DNA of 64,000 bases. It comes from Ostreococcus lucimarinus CCE9901 (Eukaryota > Chlorophyta > Mamiellophyceae > Mamiellales > Bathycoccaceae). The notes beneath the pieces are model-generated. The model was not told where the DNA came from and searched no databases. It worked only from the letters and a program-made list of their open reading frames with translations. Shown here piece by piece: positions 20,186 through 33,461 of this stretch; position 1 is the first letter of the stretch, and each line of letters opens with the position of its first letter. The position numbers and the translations under genes are program-made. Location of the stretch: NCBI RefSeq assembly GCF_000092065.1, contig NC_009371.1, positions 248,001 through 312,000 of the forward strand, given 5' to 3'.

Positions 20186-22048
20186 ATGGGACGCTCGACG
20201 ACGCGCGGGACGTCGCGCGACGGCGCGTTCGACGCGCGGTTCTGGATCGAGCGCGACGAGGACGCGCTCGCGTCGACGTCCGTCGTCGCCGGCGCGGACG
20301 GCGCGGCGATCGAGATCGAACGACGGACGGTGACCGCGCGCGGCGTCGACGCGAGCGCGACGCCGTACGCGCTCGCGCGAGGCGCGCGAGGCGGAGGCGC
20401 GAGGGCGCTGTTGGTGTACACGCACGGCACGGGATCGAGCAAGGAGGAAGTGCTGGATCGGGCGCGGGCGTACGCGCGCGAGGGGTGGGATTGCGCGGTG
20501 TTCGACGCGGTGGGACACGGCGAGCGAGCGCGCGGCGAGGACGACGCGTACGGACGCGTCTTGGCGGAGGCGTACGATCGAATTGAGCGCTCGGGAGAGA
20601 CGCGCGAGCGGTACGGGAACTCGCCGTACGTCGTGGACGGCGCGATAGATTGCCTGCGGGTGGCGCGCGCGGCGTTGGGGAACGCGCCGGGGACGACGCG
20701 AGCGTGCTTCGCGGGCGAGAGCTTGGGCGGGATGTACGCGGCGTGCGCCGCCGCGGGATGGTCGCTAGATTGGGGGTTTAAGCTCGTCGCGTGCGCGCCG
20801 ATGATTGGATTTTCGAGTTTTTCGTACGGCGTCGAACACGAGCGATGGTTCGCGCGCGCGATCTCGCTGCCGAAGCGCCTGTGGTCGCGCGTCTCCGACG
20901 GCGCGAGAGAGACGCCGACGCTCGCCGACGTCAAGGATTTTTATTCGCGCGTGTGTCCGGATATTTGCGGCGGTTCTCGCGACGGCGCTCGAGTGTTGGC
21001 GCGCATTCGAGCGAAACGGGTGCACTTTTGCGCGGTGAACGGGTCGGACGACGCGAGAAATCCTATGGAGGGCGTGATGGAGGCGTTCGCCGAGCAACCG
21101 TCGCGTGCGAAACAGTACGGCGCTCGAGCGCAGTGCACGATCGTCGCGCAAAAGGGCGTGGGACACGAGATCACGGACGCCATGCGCGACGTCGTGCGAA
21201 CGTTTCTCACCAACGTCGCCGCGAATTTCGTGGAACCAGAGGCGATGACGTTCGACGATAAAATTTGGGACGTCGTCTCGAACGAAGTCGCGGAGAACGT
21301 TCGCGAGCCCCTTCGCGCGAAGCTTGAATCGTGGGCAAACGGTGGCATAGATCTCGCGTCGTACCTCGACGACGCCGATCGCGAATTTTTGTCCGACCCA
21401 GCGTCGAGCGTCGCGCTCGCGTCCGAAGGCGTCGACGCCGTCGTGGCTTTGATAGAAAAAGCGCGCGAGCGCGCCGAAGTAAAGTACGTCTCGCCATTCG
21501 AGATTGCGAAGCGCGAGAAAGCCGAAAGGCTCGTTCGCGAACGCGAAGAAGCCGAGGAAGCAGAACGACGACGTCGAGTGGCTGAGCGAGAGGCAGAGCG
21601 AGAGGCGGAGCGCCGCCGCGTCGAAGAAGCCGAAGCGCGCCGACTCGCCGCCGAAGCCGAGCGCGTCGAACGCGCTCGTCTCCAGGCGGAAGAGGCGGAA
21701 AGACGGCGCGTCGAAGCAGAAAACGCCGAGCGCGCGCGTTTGGAGCGCGAAGAGCTCGCCCGTGAACGCGAGTTGGAGGCGGAAAAGAAGCGAGCCGAAG
21801 AGGCAGCCGAGCGCGCTCGAAAAGAGGCGGAAGAAACGCGGCGAGTCGAAGGTTTGGCTCGCGTTCGCGCATTGCTGACGAAGAAGAATTCTGTCAAGGA
21901 AGAGATGAAGGCGAGCGCGAAGGAACGCGTGAGTGATAAGTTAAAGGTGAGGCAGGCGTCGATAAGCGAGAGGTTGATGCGGTTGAAAAGCAGTCACTCG
22001 CGTCGTCTGCAAGAGGAGGAAGATAGCGAGAGGAATGGATTGATTTAA
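20186..22048 (+). CDS. Alpha/beta-hydrolase fused to a long charged coiled coil
   Basis: 620-aa protein. Residues about 60-350 form an alpha/beta-hydrolase: oxyanion-side LLVYTHGTGSSKEE, nucleophile elbow GESLGG with Ser179, candidate acid D288 or D289 in VNGSDDARNP, and His327 in GVGHEI, so the triad looks complete. After a linker the protein changes to an almost pure Glu/Arg/Ala helix (about 435-590, repeated EREEAEEAERRR-like heptads), then a basic tail. Substrate unknown; the hydrolase part resembles serine peptidase/esterase-like proteins. The coiled coil could be a scaffold or membrane-contact anchor (inference). The continuous frame and shared composition argue against two genes merged by error. 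Confidence 0.75.
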   Translation: MGRSTTRGTSRDGAFDARFWIERDEDALASTSVVAGADGAAIEIERRTVTARGVDASATPYALARGARGGGARALLVYTHGTGSSKEEVLDRARAYAREGWDCAVFDAVGHGERARGEDDAYGRVLAEAYDRIERSGETRERYGNSPYVVDGAIDCLRVARAALGNAPGTTRACFAGESLGGMYAACAAAGWSLDWGFKLVACAPMIGFSSFSYGVEHERWFARAISLPKRLWSRVSDGARETPTLADVKDFYSRVCPDICGGSRDGARVLARIRAKRVHFCAVNGSDDARNPMEGVMEAFAEQPSRAKQYGARAQCTIVAQKGVGHEITDAMRDVVRTFLTNVAANFVEPEAMTFDDKIWDVVSNEVAENVREPLRAKLESWANGGIDLASYLDDADREFLSDPASSVALASEGVDAVVALIEKARERAEVKYVSPFEIAKREKAERLVREREEAEEAERRRRVAEREAEREAERRRVEEAEARRLAAEAERVERARLQAEEAERRRVEAENAERARLEREELARERELEAEKKRAEEAAERARKEAEETRRVEGLARVRALLTKKNSVKEEMKASAKERVSDKLKVRQASISERLMRLKSSHSRRLQEEEDSERNGLI

Positions 22049-22113
22049 TTTTCGTACGTAGTCGTGTTGCAAAGCTAAAGTTCCAAATTGTATATCTATC
22101 AGATTTATGAGAT

Positions 22114-25506
<3,393 letters not shown>

Positions 25507-25842
25507 CCCCCGCGCGTGATGCATTCATCGTCGTCTTCATTCATTCATCGACCTCGGTCGTGCGTTCGCCTCGCGCGACCGCGCGATCGATCGACGCGCG
25601 CGTCGCCCCCGTCGTCGACGCGCGGCGTCCAACCGACCGACCGTCGAACGCCGCGGCTGAAATTCGGAACCTCGCCGCATTCGCACCTCCGTCGAGTCAC
25701 GACCCATCGAGTCCCTCTTTTTTACCCAGCCTGCCACCACACTGTTTACCCACACGTTTTTACATAAAAACGCGATCGCGCGATTTCAATCTCTGCGCGT
25801 TTATTCCCCCGCGCGCGCGCCCGCCGCACGTCGCGACGCGCC
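25507..25842. other. Intergenic region, 336 bp
   Basis: 3' end of the deaminase-like gene and promoter of the uL23m gene. It opens with a CATT/TCAT-rich stretch (25521-25550) and becomes AT-richer at 25690-25800. No gene, RNA or repeat is recognised. Confidence 0.6.
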
Positions 25843-26235
25843 ATGACCTCGGTCGCGCGCCGACTCGGGCGCGTCGTCCCGCTCCCGAACCTGCGCCTGA
25901 CGCTCCAACCGCCTCGACTGTCGCGCGACGACCTCGCGCGCGGCGTCGACGAGGTCGTCTTTCGCGCCGACCCGCGCGTGACCAAGCTCGAGGTTCGCGC
26001 GTACCTCGAGCGCGCGCTGCGCGTGAAGACGACGGACGTGCGCACGAGCAACTACGACGGCGCGAAGCGACGCGATCGCGGCGGGTTTCACCGTCGCGCG
26101 GCGTTCAAGAAGGTGTACGTGACGCTCGGCGAGCGGTGGTTCCCGCCGGAGGCGTTCAGGGCCAAGGACGCGCGCGAGCGGGACGACGACGCGAGGGCGA
26201 GACGCGCGAGCGCGCGCGCGGGAGGATCGACGTGA
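25843..26235 (+). CDS. Mitochondrial large-subunit ribosomal protein uL23m
   Basis: 130-aa member of the uL23 family, which lines the exit of the ribosomal tunnel. Landmarks are LPNLRLTLQPP, a strand-helix VVFRADPRVTKLEVRAYLER, ALRVKTTDVRTSNYDGAKRR, and RRAAFKKVYVTLGERW; the NYDG-KRR and KKVYVTL blocks are typical of mitochondrial L23. Plastid uL23 is usually plastid-encoded and shorter, favouring the mitochondrial assignment. The C-terminus is a charged tail. The protein has no long cleavable leader, as is common for MRPL23. Confidence 0.85.
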   Translation: MTSVARRLGRVVPLPNLRLTLQPPRLSRDDLARGVDEVVFRADPRVTKLEVRAYLERALRVKTTDVRTSNYDGAKRRDRGGFHRRAAFKKVYVTLGERWFPPEAFRAKDARERDDDARARRASARAGGST

Positions 26236-26383
26236 GCGACGCGAGAGGGAGAGATTTTACGCGACGCGCGTCGGCGAATCGCGACGACGACGACGGCGCG
26301 GTAGCTTTAGCTTTTGCTTTTTAGAGTTTGCAAACGATGCGGAATCGGAATCGGACACGCGACGGCGCATCGCGACGCGCGCC

Positions 26384-28267
26384 ATGCCGTGGTTCGCGCG
26401 CGAGCGCGCGATCGAGATGGACGAAGATCTGCGTCGACGCGTCGTCGAGGATCCGGCGTTCGCGCTCGCGATGCCGCTCGAGGACGTCGCGCGCGTCGAA
26501 TCGGCCGCGGCCGAGCGCGAAGGTCAATTGTCGCTCGCGAACGGCGAGTGCGCGTACGCGGCGGCGTTCTACGGGCTGGCGCTGCGCGCGCTGGCGCTCG
26601 ATCGCGCGCGCGCGCCGATGGACGCGAGCGCGCGACGAAGGAAACGGATCGAGCTGCGGTTGAGGCTCGGGGACGCGCGCGCGGGGGCGAACGAGCCGGG
26701 ACGCGCGTGCGGCGCGTACGCGGCGGCGCTGCGAGGGCTCGGGTTGATCGCGAAGAAGCGCGCGACGCGCGAGGGCGAAGAGAATGAACCCGAGGGTGTG
26801 CTCGGGCGAGAGCGAAGGGACGGCGAGGAGTGCGAGGAGACGTACGATGACGGGGGGGACGAGGAGACGTTTGCGAAGGAGAAGCCGCGAATCGCGGCGG
26901 CGTTCTTGCGCAAGGCGAACGAGAGCTCGAGTAAGGCGTCGATCAAGGGATTGGTGGACGGAGAGGTGATGTTTCGCATCGGTCGCGCGTGTCAAATGGC
27001 GGGGAGGTATAATCGCGCGTTGTTGGCGTACGAGACGGCGCTCGTATTGCAACCCGACGGGCCGCGAGACGCGAGCGCGACGCAGGTGTACTTGGCGTGC
27101 GGAGAGATGTATTTGAGCTTGCAGATGGCGGATTACGCGCTGGAATGTTTTAGAAAAGTCATGAAACGACCGATGGAGGCATCGCTCGGGACTGGGGATG
27201 TTTTGTGCGAAATCGCGTCGTGTTATAGAGTATTACGCTTGCCCGAGGAGGAGTCTCGGTGCATGAAGTCGGTGTGTTCCGATCCTTTGCACAAGCCGAT
27301 TCGTACCACGAACGTCATCAGGGTGGCGTGGTACCGGTACGAGCGAGATAAAGACGCCGCGCGAGCGCTTCGCGAGCTCACTGAAGCGAATGTGGTGAAG
27401 AAAACGTCCGAAGGCTTGTACACGAAGGGGCGCGTGCACGCCGAGACGGGGAATTTCGACGCCGCGGACGCGTGCTACGTCGAGGCGTGCAAGATGGAAC
27501 CCACGAGCCCGAAGATTTGGCTCGAGATTGGAAATCTGTATTTGAATGGATTCCAGATCCCCACCATAGCGGTCAAGGCGTACGGGCGCGCGAAAGAACT
27601 GGCGACGTTCATGCAACTGCAGGAGGACGCGTTGCACGCCGCGCGCGGGTACGGGTGCGTGTCCGAGGGACAGACGAAATTCGCCGACAGTTCCGAGGTG
27701 ACGGCGACGCACGAAAACGCCGTCATCGGCCGTGGCGATGCATTCACCGAGTTAGGCCAAGTGAGCTCGGCGCTTCGTGAATACGAACAAGTTCCCGAAA
27801 CCGGTCGCGTGCAAATTCGAAAGATGAAAATTATGATTTGGGCCGTCGTCGCCTTGCAACGCGCCTACCGAAGGCACAAGGCGCGTATGAACGCCGAAAT
27901 TGCGAGTGGCATTCGTCGACCCGCGTTACTTCCAGCGGCGCGACCGCAGGAGGCGAGACCAAAGATATCTGAAGCGTTGCTTGCCAAACGCGCAAACCGA
28001 CCAAAGACAGAGGTCAAGCCGGCGAAGAACAAATACGAGACGATCACTCGCCAAATCACTCGCACAGCGACGCCGCGCGATCGCGCGCCGATGGACATGC
28101 TGAAAGATTTCACCATCAAACCGGCGAAGAATTACGTCAGCCCGAACGCGTCGCCCGCGACAAAGCGGAAGACGAAAGGCGTCGGTCTCTTCGACTTTTC
28201 TCGCGCCGAGCAAAAGACCCCCATCGCGACGGCGCCGTCCAGCGGACGCACATCCCTCTTCAAATGA
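26384..28267 (+). CDS. TPR-repeat protein with IQ motif
   Basis: 627-aa scaffold-type protein. At least six tetratricopeptide-like helical pairs are visible between residues 60 and 460, for example GEVMFRIGRACQMAGRYNRA, LLAYETALVLQPDG, ACGEMYLSLQMADYALECF, TKGRVHAETGNFDAADACYV and WLEIGNLYLNGFQIPTIAVK. A single IQ-like helix (VALQRAYRRHKAR, about 495-508) could bind a calmodulin-type light chain. The C-terminal 110 residues are Lys/Pro/Arg-rich and low in structure. No enzymatic motif. I cannot assign it to a named family; TPR plus IQ suggests a complex-assembly or cytoskeletal adaptor (inference). Confidence 0.75.
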   Translation: MPWFARERAIEMDEDLRRRVVEDPAFALAMPLEDVARVESAAAEREGQLSLANGECAYAAAFYGLALRALALDRARAPMDASARRRKRIELRLRLGDARAGANEPGRACGAYAAALRGLGLIAKKRATREGEENEPEGVLGRERRDGEECEETYDDGGDEETFAKEKPRIAAAFLRKANESSSKASIKGLVDGEVMFRIGRACQMAGRYNRALLAYETALVLQPDGPRDASATQVYLACGEMYLSLQMADYALECFRKVMKRPMEASLGTGDVLCEIASCYRVLRLPEEESRCMKSVCSDPLHKPIRTTNVIRVAWYRYERDKDAARALRELTEANVVKKTSEGLYTKGRVHAETGNFDAADACYVEACKMEPTSPKIWLEIGNLYLNGFQIPTIAVKAYGRAKELATFMQLQEDALHAARGYGCVSEGQTKFADSSEVTATHENAVIGRGDAFTELGQVSSALREYEQVPETGRVQIRKMKIMIWAVVALQRAYRRHKARMNAEIASGIRRPALLPAARPQEARPKISEALLAKRANRPKTEVKPAKNKYETITRQITRTATPRDRAPMDMLKDFTIKPAKNYVSPNASPATKRKTKGVGLFDFSRAEQKTPIATAPSSGRTSLFK

Positions 28268-28322
28268 GAACGATTCCCATCGCATTAGATTCTGTGCATT
28301 AGGTACAATAATTGTTGTAACG

Positions 28323-29249
28323 TTACAAAGTGGAGGCGACGTGCGCCACGAGGTACAGAAACGCGTCCGCATGCCGCAGCGCCTCGTACGTTTGCTCTAA
28401 ATCAAAATCTAACCCAACCTCGACGCCTTGCGCGAGCACGATTTCAACGGCGTCTACGTCCACACCGAATGCGCGCAACGCGTCCCCCACCGTCGTCCCT
28501 CGCCGCTCAACGCTCGCCGGCGCGCTCGCGAACGTCGCGTTCGCGAAATCGTCGCCTCGCGTCTCGTACACTCGCACGGGCACCACCGCTCGCTTCCTCC
28601 CCTCTCGCACCGCGTCCCCTACTTTCTCCGCCCTGCGCAGCGTGTCTGCGTCCCCGCGCACCACCGCGTCCCACATCGCATCCGCGTCCTCGCTCGACAT
28701 CGTCATCGCCCTCGCCGCGCTCGCCCGCGTGGCGTACGTCGCCTCCTTCAACCCGTTGAAAAACGCGTGTCGACACTCCCGCTCCATTCGCCCCCAACCG
28801 TCGTCCGCCGCGGCGTCCGATGCGTCCAATCGCTCTCTCCCGTTCACCGCGCGCAGCGCGACGCCGTAGACGTCGTCCGAGCGACGTCTCGCGCCGTCCG
28901 CGCACGTCCCGACCGCCGTCCCGAGCGCCAACGCCCGACCGTCGCCCTCGCCGCCGTCCCATCGCGCCTCGAGCGCGTCGAAGTCCTCGGTCACGCGCAA
29001 GAGTTTCGTCAGCGCGCTTCGCGCGCGCGCCGTGGCGAGAAACGCGCCGAGCGGCGCGCAGCGCGGCGCGCGAACGAGCGTGGACTCGCCATCGTGGGAC
29101 AATCGAATCGTCACCTGCGCGGCGCGCGCGACGCGCGTCGACCGTCGTCAGTCGCGGCGCGAGCTCGAGCGAGGGTCGCGCGACGCGCCGGCGCGATCGA
29201 GCGGACGTACGGCGCCCGACAGCGCGTCCACGCGGTCTTGGAGCGTCAT
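28323..29249 (-). CDS. ATG5: Autophagy protein ATG5, two exons
   Basis: ATG5 is conjugated to ATG12 and with ATG16 acts as the E3 for ATG8 lipidation. Exon 1 (29249-29211) encodes only 13 residues; exon 2 (29114-28323) begins at the GTG that continues VTIRLSHDGES. The intron 29115-29210 has donor GTACGT, branch CGACTGACG and acceptor CGCAG. The product is 276 aa. C-terminal ATG5 landmarks are VVPVRVYETR, GTTVGDALRAFGVDVD, VEIVLAQGVEVGLDFDL and HADAFLYLVAHV. Lys136 in FNGLKEATY lies where the ATG12 conjugation lysine is found in plant and yeast ATG5. Exon 1 starts 63 bp from the divergent WD40 gene. Confidence 0.85.
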
Positions 29250-29312
29250 TCAGTGACGATCGCGCTTCGCGCCGTCGCGGCGCGAAAACGACGCCGGCGA
29301 TCGCGAAGCGCC

Positions 29313-30932
29313 ATGGATGGCTTGCGCGCGCGCTCGCCCTCGGTCGCCGCGCGCGCGTTCGAGCGAAGCGACGGTCGGGACGACGCGACGTCGTCGGGGA
29401 CGATTGAATTTGCACTTTTTGAATGCAAAAGGATTACGCGCGGAAACGCCGCGATGCAGCGCGCGCGCGCGTCGGCGTCGAGCGCGGTGGTCGATGATTA
29501 CGTCGCGTATCTCGGCGGTGCGGTGTGGACGATGGATTGGCTCGCGCGCGCGAAGACGGCGGACGCGCGCGAAGGCGAAGGCGGCGGTTGGTTGGCGGCG
29601 GCGGCGCGAGGCGCGGGACATCACGCGCACGCCGTGCGCGACGTCGGCGCGTGCCGAGGAACGGGAATGGTGCAAGTGTGGCGCGTGGAGACGGGAAGGG
29701 GGGCGAACGGGACGGTGATGGTGAAAGGGCTGACGCACGCGGGGGGGTGCGCTTTGGACGTAAAGTGGTCGCCGACGATGGAATTTTTAGGAGATCGGGC
29801 GACGGATGACGCCGTGGGGGCGCTGGCGGTGAGCTCGGGCGATGGTGAGGTGAAGGTGTGCGTGGTGGAGGTGACGAAAGGGGGAGAGAACGGGGTGGTC
29901 GAAGAGGCGAAGGCGGAGTTCGTCGGCGTCGTGCCGAAAGAGTACGGGGCGCCGTGGCGGTTGGATTGGAACGCGGTCGTTCCGGGACGTCTCGCCGCGG
30001 GATGCACGAGTGGGCGAGTCGTCGTTTGGGATATTGACGAGAAATCGCTCGGTGGCGCGCCGACGTATCCGAAGTTTGTCGTAGCGGCGGCGGCGCAGGC
30101 GGGACCGTGTCGAGCCGTGCGATGGCCGCCGCGAGAGTTCGCCGAAGACGAGTCCGTGTGCGCGAACATCATCGCGTGTGGGAACGATTACGCGGTGAAG
30201 CCGCAGTTATTTGATCTGCGCGCGCCTTTCGCGCCGATCGGTGATGCGTACGAGCGAGGACAGCCGTGGACGCTCGACATGGCGTGGCTCCCCAGAGGCA
30301 CCCTCGTGGTGGGCTTTGAAACCTCCGATCGATCGTCGGGGAAGAAGAAAGGTGCGACGAAGATGCTGGTACAACAGTTTGATCTCACGGCGAATGCCTC
30401 GGACGATGGAGCGCGGCCTTCGACGCAGCACGCCGTGCCAGGGCGAGGCTCTCCCTGGAGCGTGGACGCTCGCGCGAGCTCGGATCCAACCTCCGCCGCC
30501 GCCATGGTCGCCTGTGCGTCGTCAAATGGCGTCATATGTGTGTCTCCGATGCGATACGTGAGTAGAACCATTAAATCACGACCCGACGTGTTCGATACGT
30601 GCGCGGGAATGCTAGCGTATGACGCGGCGACGAATCGCGTCGCGGATGCCAACCCGGTGACGCCGCCAGAGTGCTTCGACTTCATCACCTCGAGCGAGCA
30701 GGTCAGCTTGAAGGGCGGGACGGATTTGTTTCCCACCGATCGTGCGGCGATGCCAGGGACGCGAGAAACACCGACGACTGCACAACATTGCGTGCGATGG
30801 TCGAAGGATGAGAGCGGCGGTTGGTGGCTCGCGAGCGCGGGCGAAGCCGGCTTCTTGCGATTGCAAAGGTTCGACGGGAAGTGGGTGGAAGATAAAATAG
30901 CCAAACTCGAGCGCGCGCATCGGGGCGATTGA
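29313..30932 (+). CDS. WD40 beta-propeller protein, possibly TFIIIC subunit (GTF3C2-like)
   Basis: 539-aa protein with degenerate WD40 blades: GGAVWTMDWLARAK, GTGMVQVWRVE, GCALDVKWSPTMEF, GALAVSSGDGEVKVCVVE, APWRLDWNAVVPGRLAAGC, SGRVVVWDI, then QPWTLDMAWLP. The opening VWTMDW with a long insertion, then the GALAVSSGDGEVKV blade, resembles the propeller of GTF3C2/TFIIIC-110-like proteins of RNA polymerase III transcription. That is pattern memory rather than a search result; another WD40 scaffold is possible. The ATG at 29313 lies 63 bp from the ATG5 start; the long upstream open frame overlaps ATG5 antisense and is not used. Confidence 0.7.
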   Translation: MDGLRARSPSVAARAFERSDGRDDATSSGTIEFALFECKRITRGNAAMQRARASASSAVVDDYVAYLGGAVWTMDWLARAKTADAREGEGGGWLAAAARGAGHHAHAVRDVGACRGTGMVQVWRVETGRGANGTVMVKGLTHAGGCALDVKWSPTMEFLGDRATDDAVGALAVSSGDGEVKVCVVEVTKGGENGVVEEAKAEFVGVVPKEYGAPWRLDWNAVVPGRLAAGCTSGRVVVWDIDEKSLGGAPTYPKFVVAAAAQAGPCRAVRWPPREFAEDESVCANIIACGNDYAVKPQLFDLRAPFAPIGDAYERGQPWTLDMAWLPRGTLVVGFETSDRSSGKKKGATKMLVQQFDLTANASDDGARPSTQHAVPGRGSPWSVDARASSDPTSAAAMVACASSNGVICVSPMRYVSRTIKSRPDVFDTCAGMLAYDAATNRVADANPVTPPECFDFITSSEQVSLKGGTDLFPTDRAAMPGTRETPTTAQHCVRWSKDESGGWWLASAGEAGFLRLQRFDGKWVEDKIAKLERAHRGD

Positions 30933-31023
30933 ACGCACGAACGACGCGCCTAGCACTTGATATCACCTAGCACAACAAATTCTTTCTACTTTGAAACGAC
31001 ACGCGCTGAAGCTCGTGCAGTCT

Positions 31024-31974
31024 TTATCTCAGGCCGAAATCTGCTAAAACCCCCCCTTCGTCGTCGTTCACGCCGACCGACACGCAATAATGCGCCATGA
31101 TGAGTTTCCACTCCTCGAACTCATCGAATAATTCTATTCGCTCGATTCGCGCGCGCTCGACGGGATCTAACCTCGCGTACACTTCGTTCATGTCGTACGC
31201 CTCGGCGCGCCGCCACGCGTTCCGCTCAAACCTCGCTCGAGCGCCCGCAACGCTCGGGGCGTCCCTGATACCGGCGAACGCACACCCACGACTCTCAACG
31301 TTGCGCACCATCTGTCGTCCGAACGCATCGTCGGGCTCGATGGGATCGTACGAGATGAACGCCCCTCGCTCGACGCGTTCGCCGAAAAATCTAACCACCT
31401 CGTCCGACTTCCCCGGCGGCAAATACGCCAACACGCACTCCGCGATCACGAGCGTGGGCGCGGACCAATCCAATTTTACCTCCTCAAAAATCCGCGCCAG
31501 CGCCTCCCCGTCTCGCACGTCGCACGCCCGCAAATCGTACACCTCCGACGCCGCCGCCGCCGCCGTCCCCGCGCTCGCCTCGCTCCTCGCTCGCCTCTCC
31601 TTCGTCACCTCCTCGTGATCCACCTCCACGACCCGCGCGTTCGCCCACCGTTCCATCACATAAAATCCGATCGTGTCGTACCCGCATCCCACGTTCACGA
31701 CGTTGAACCGTCCATCGCCGACCGCGCTTCCGAACGCGTCGCTCAGCGCCCGCGTCGCCGTCGACCGCGCCCAGTACCCTCTGTGCACCAGCGGCGCGTG
31801 CCTCGCGCCGCTCGCGCCCGTCTCGCGCGCGAACGCCTCGACGTGCGCGTCGTCGACGTAGCCGAGTCGCGCGATGTCCCTGCGCGCGAGAGAGCGCGTC
31901 AGCGCGCGTCGAATCGTCGCCGCTTCGAGCTCGCGAATTCGCTTCGTCGACGCACCGCTTCGCGCGCGCGGCAT
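31024..31974 (-). CDS. Leucine carboxyl methyltransferase (PP2A methyltransferase, LCMT1/PPM1)
   Basis: Methylates the C-terminal Leu of the PP2A catalytic subunit with SAM. The 316-aa protein matches family length. Landmarks are APLVHRGYWARSTATRALS (substrate pocket), motif I NVVNVGCGYDTIGFYV, VVEVDHEEVTKER, motif IV LVIAECVLAYLPP, FISYDPIEPDDAFGRQM, and the C-terminal LFDEFEEWKLIMAHYCVSV. No targeting sequence is seen, as expected for a cytosolic enzyme. It is divergent from the EcfT-like gene, 136 bp apart. Confidence 0.93.
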   Translation of the reverse strand: MPRARSGASTKRIRELEAATIRRALTRSLARRDIARLGYVDDAHVEAFARETGASGARHAPLVHRGYWARSTATRALSDAFGSAVGDGRFNVVNVGCGYDTIGFYVMERWANARVVEVDHEEVTKERRARSEASAGTAAAAASEVYDLRACDVRDGEALARIFEEVKLDWSAPTLVIAECVLAYLPPGKSDEVVRFFGERVERGAFISYDPIEPDDAFGRQMVRNVESRGCAFAGIRDAPSVAGARARFERNAWRRAEAYDMNEVYARLDPVERARIERIELFDEFEEWKLIMAHYCVSVGVNDDEGGVLADFGLR

Positions 31975-32110
31975 CGCTCGCCGTCTCGATCACGCCGCGC
32001 GCGTCGTCGCCGTCGTCGCGGGGCATCCGCGCCGGCGCGCGCGGCGTCGCGGCGCGCGCGCGGCGTCGCGGCGCGACGACGCGACGACGAGTGCCGCACA
32101 CGACGACGCG

Positions 32111-33382
32111 ATGGCGACGACGACGCGCGCGGCGACGGCGACGGCGCGCGCGACGGCTCGGACGCCGGCGACGGCGCGCGGGCGACGGCGCGCGGCGCGC
32201 GGCGCGCGCGCGGCGGCGCGCGCGCGGCGCGAGGGCGACGCGCGCGCGGAGGTCGAGGTCGAGGTTCGCGCGCGGGGACGGCGCGCGCGCGGCGCGAGGA
32301 CGGCGCGCGGGGACGCGCGCGCGGCGTCGAACGACGCGCGAGCGTTGGCGCGCGACGTGACGTGCGGCGCGGGCGCGAACGATGGCGCGCGGCGACGCGA
32401 GCGGAAGCCTCCGGCGGCGCAGCGCGCGCTGACGAAGTTTTTGGAACTCCCGGCGGTGCCGATCGGGTCGTTCGTGAGCTCGCCCACGTCGCCGTTGCAC
32501 AGGATGGACGCGAGGGTGAAGCAAGCGTGGTTGGCGGCGCTGTTGCTGCTTCCGGCGAGCGGAAGCGTGGATGATAAGATTGCGACGTGCGCGTTGTTGA
32601 CGGCGACGACTGTGGCGGCGTTGCCGCGGAGAGTGTGGAGACCGCAGTTGCAGTCGTTGATGACGGTTTGCGCGGTGTTTTTCGTCGCGGTGGCGATCGG
32701 AGCGGATTCCGTGGCGCCCGTGGTGTCGACCAGGGAGCCTCCGGCGAGTTTAGAGGGGTTGGAGGGGTTACCCGAGCTCGCGAGCTCGTACAAGTACGTG
32801 TTGTTTCATCTCGGGCCGCTACAGCTGACGAGGAAAGGGATCAATTTAGCTGTGACGTCGTCGGCGATGACGTTTACGGTGTTACAAAGCGCGCATTTAG
32901 CGCTGTGTGTGACGACGCCGGAGGCCATGGCGGCTGGGTTGCGCTGGTATCTCGCGCCGCTTCGCGCGCTTCGCGTGCCCGTGGAGGAGGTAATTTTCAC
33001 CCTGTTGCTATCGCTTCGCTTCACCTCGATCGTTTTCGAGGAAGTGCGGAATCTGAGCTTAGGATTAGCGGCGCGTGACATCGACTGGCGCGCGCTCGGG
33101 TGGCGCGGAAGCGTAGATTTATCGGGGCGATTGTTGGAACGGCTTTTAGACTCGCTCTTCGCCAACTCGGCGGCGATTAGCGACGCCGTGATATCGAGAG
33201 GGTACAAAGACGCAGCGAGCCATCGATTGATGTTGAGTGGCCGCACGAGTCCGGGTTTAGTCGAGAACGTCGTCGGCATCGTCGTTCTCGTGGCGTTCGT
33301 CGCACACTTCAACGAAGAGGCAATCGTGTGGTCGCTGGACGCGTTCAACACAGCCAACCGGCACGCGCTCGGGCGAGGTTAG
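32111..33382 (+). CDS. Plastid EcfT/CbiQ-like membrane protein (ABCI12 type)
   Basis: 423-aa protein. The first 110 residues are Arg/Ala/Thr-rich (transit peptide); a hydrophobic domain with about five membrane segments follows. SPLHRMDARVKQAWLAALLL is the usual start of the CbiQ/EcfT T-component. Cytoplasmic coupling helices are LAARDIDWRALG and AVISRGYKDAASH, in the positions of the two Ala-Arg-Gly motifs that contact the ATPases. Bacterial EcfT pairs with EcfA ATPases for vitamin or metal uptake; the plant homologue ABCI12 is a plastid protein. No partner genes are adjacent. The substrate is unknown. Confidence 0.82.
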   Translation: MATTTRAATATARATARTPATARGRRRAARGARAAARARREGDARAEVEVEVRARGRRARGARTARGDARAASNDARALARDVTCGAGANDGARRRERKPPAAQRALTKFLELPAVPIGSFVSSPTSPLHRMDARVKQAWLAALLLLPASGSVDDKIATCALLTATTVAALPRRVWRPQLQSLMTVCAVFFVAVAIGADSVAPVVSTREPPASLEGLEGLPELASSYKYVLFHLGPLQLTRKGINLAVTSSAMTFTVLQSAHLALCVTTPEAMAAGLRWYLAPLRALRVPVEEVIFTLLLSLRFTSIVFEEVRNLSLGLAARDIDWRALGWRGSVDLSGRLLERLLDSLFANSAAISDAVISRGYKDAASHRLMLSGRTSPGLVENVVGIVVLVAFVAHFNEEAIVWSLDAFNTANRHALGRG

Positions 33383-33461
33383 CACGGAGTGGTTGGTAGT
33401 CGCTTGTTGTTAAATTAAAACATATGTTGTAATGAGAAATAAATACAGCGTGCGCCTTCAT

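Noticed and set aside
28428-29312. N-terminal 295 codons of the long frame leading into the WD40 gene
   Set aside because: Antisense to ATG5 with Arg/His-rich composition; the WD40 gene starts at 29313.
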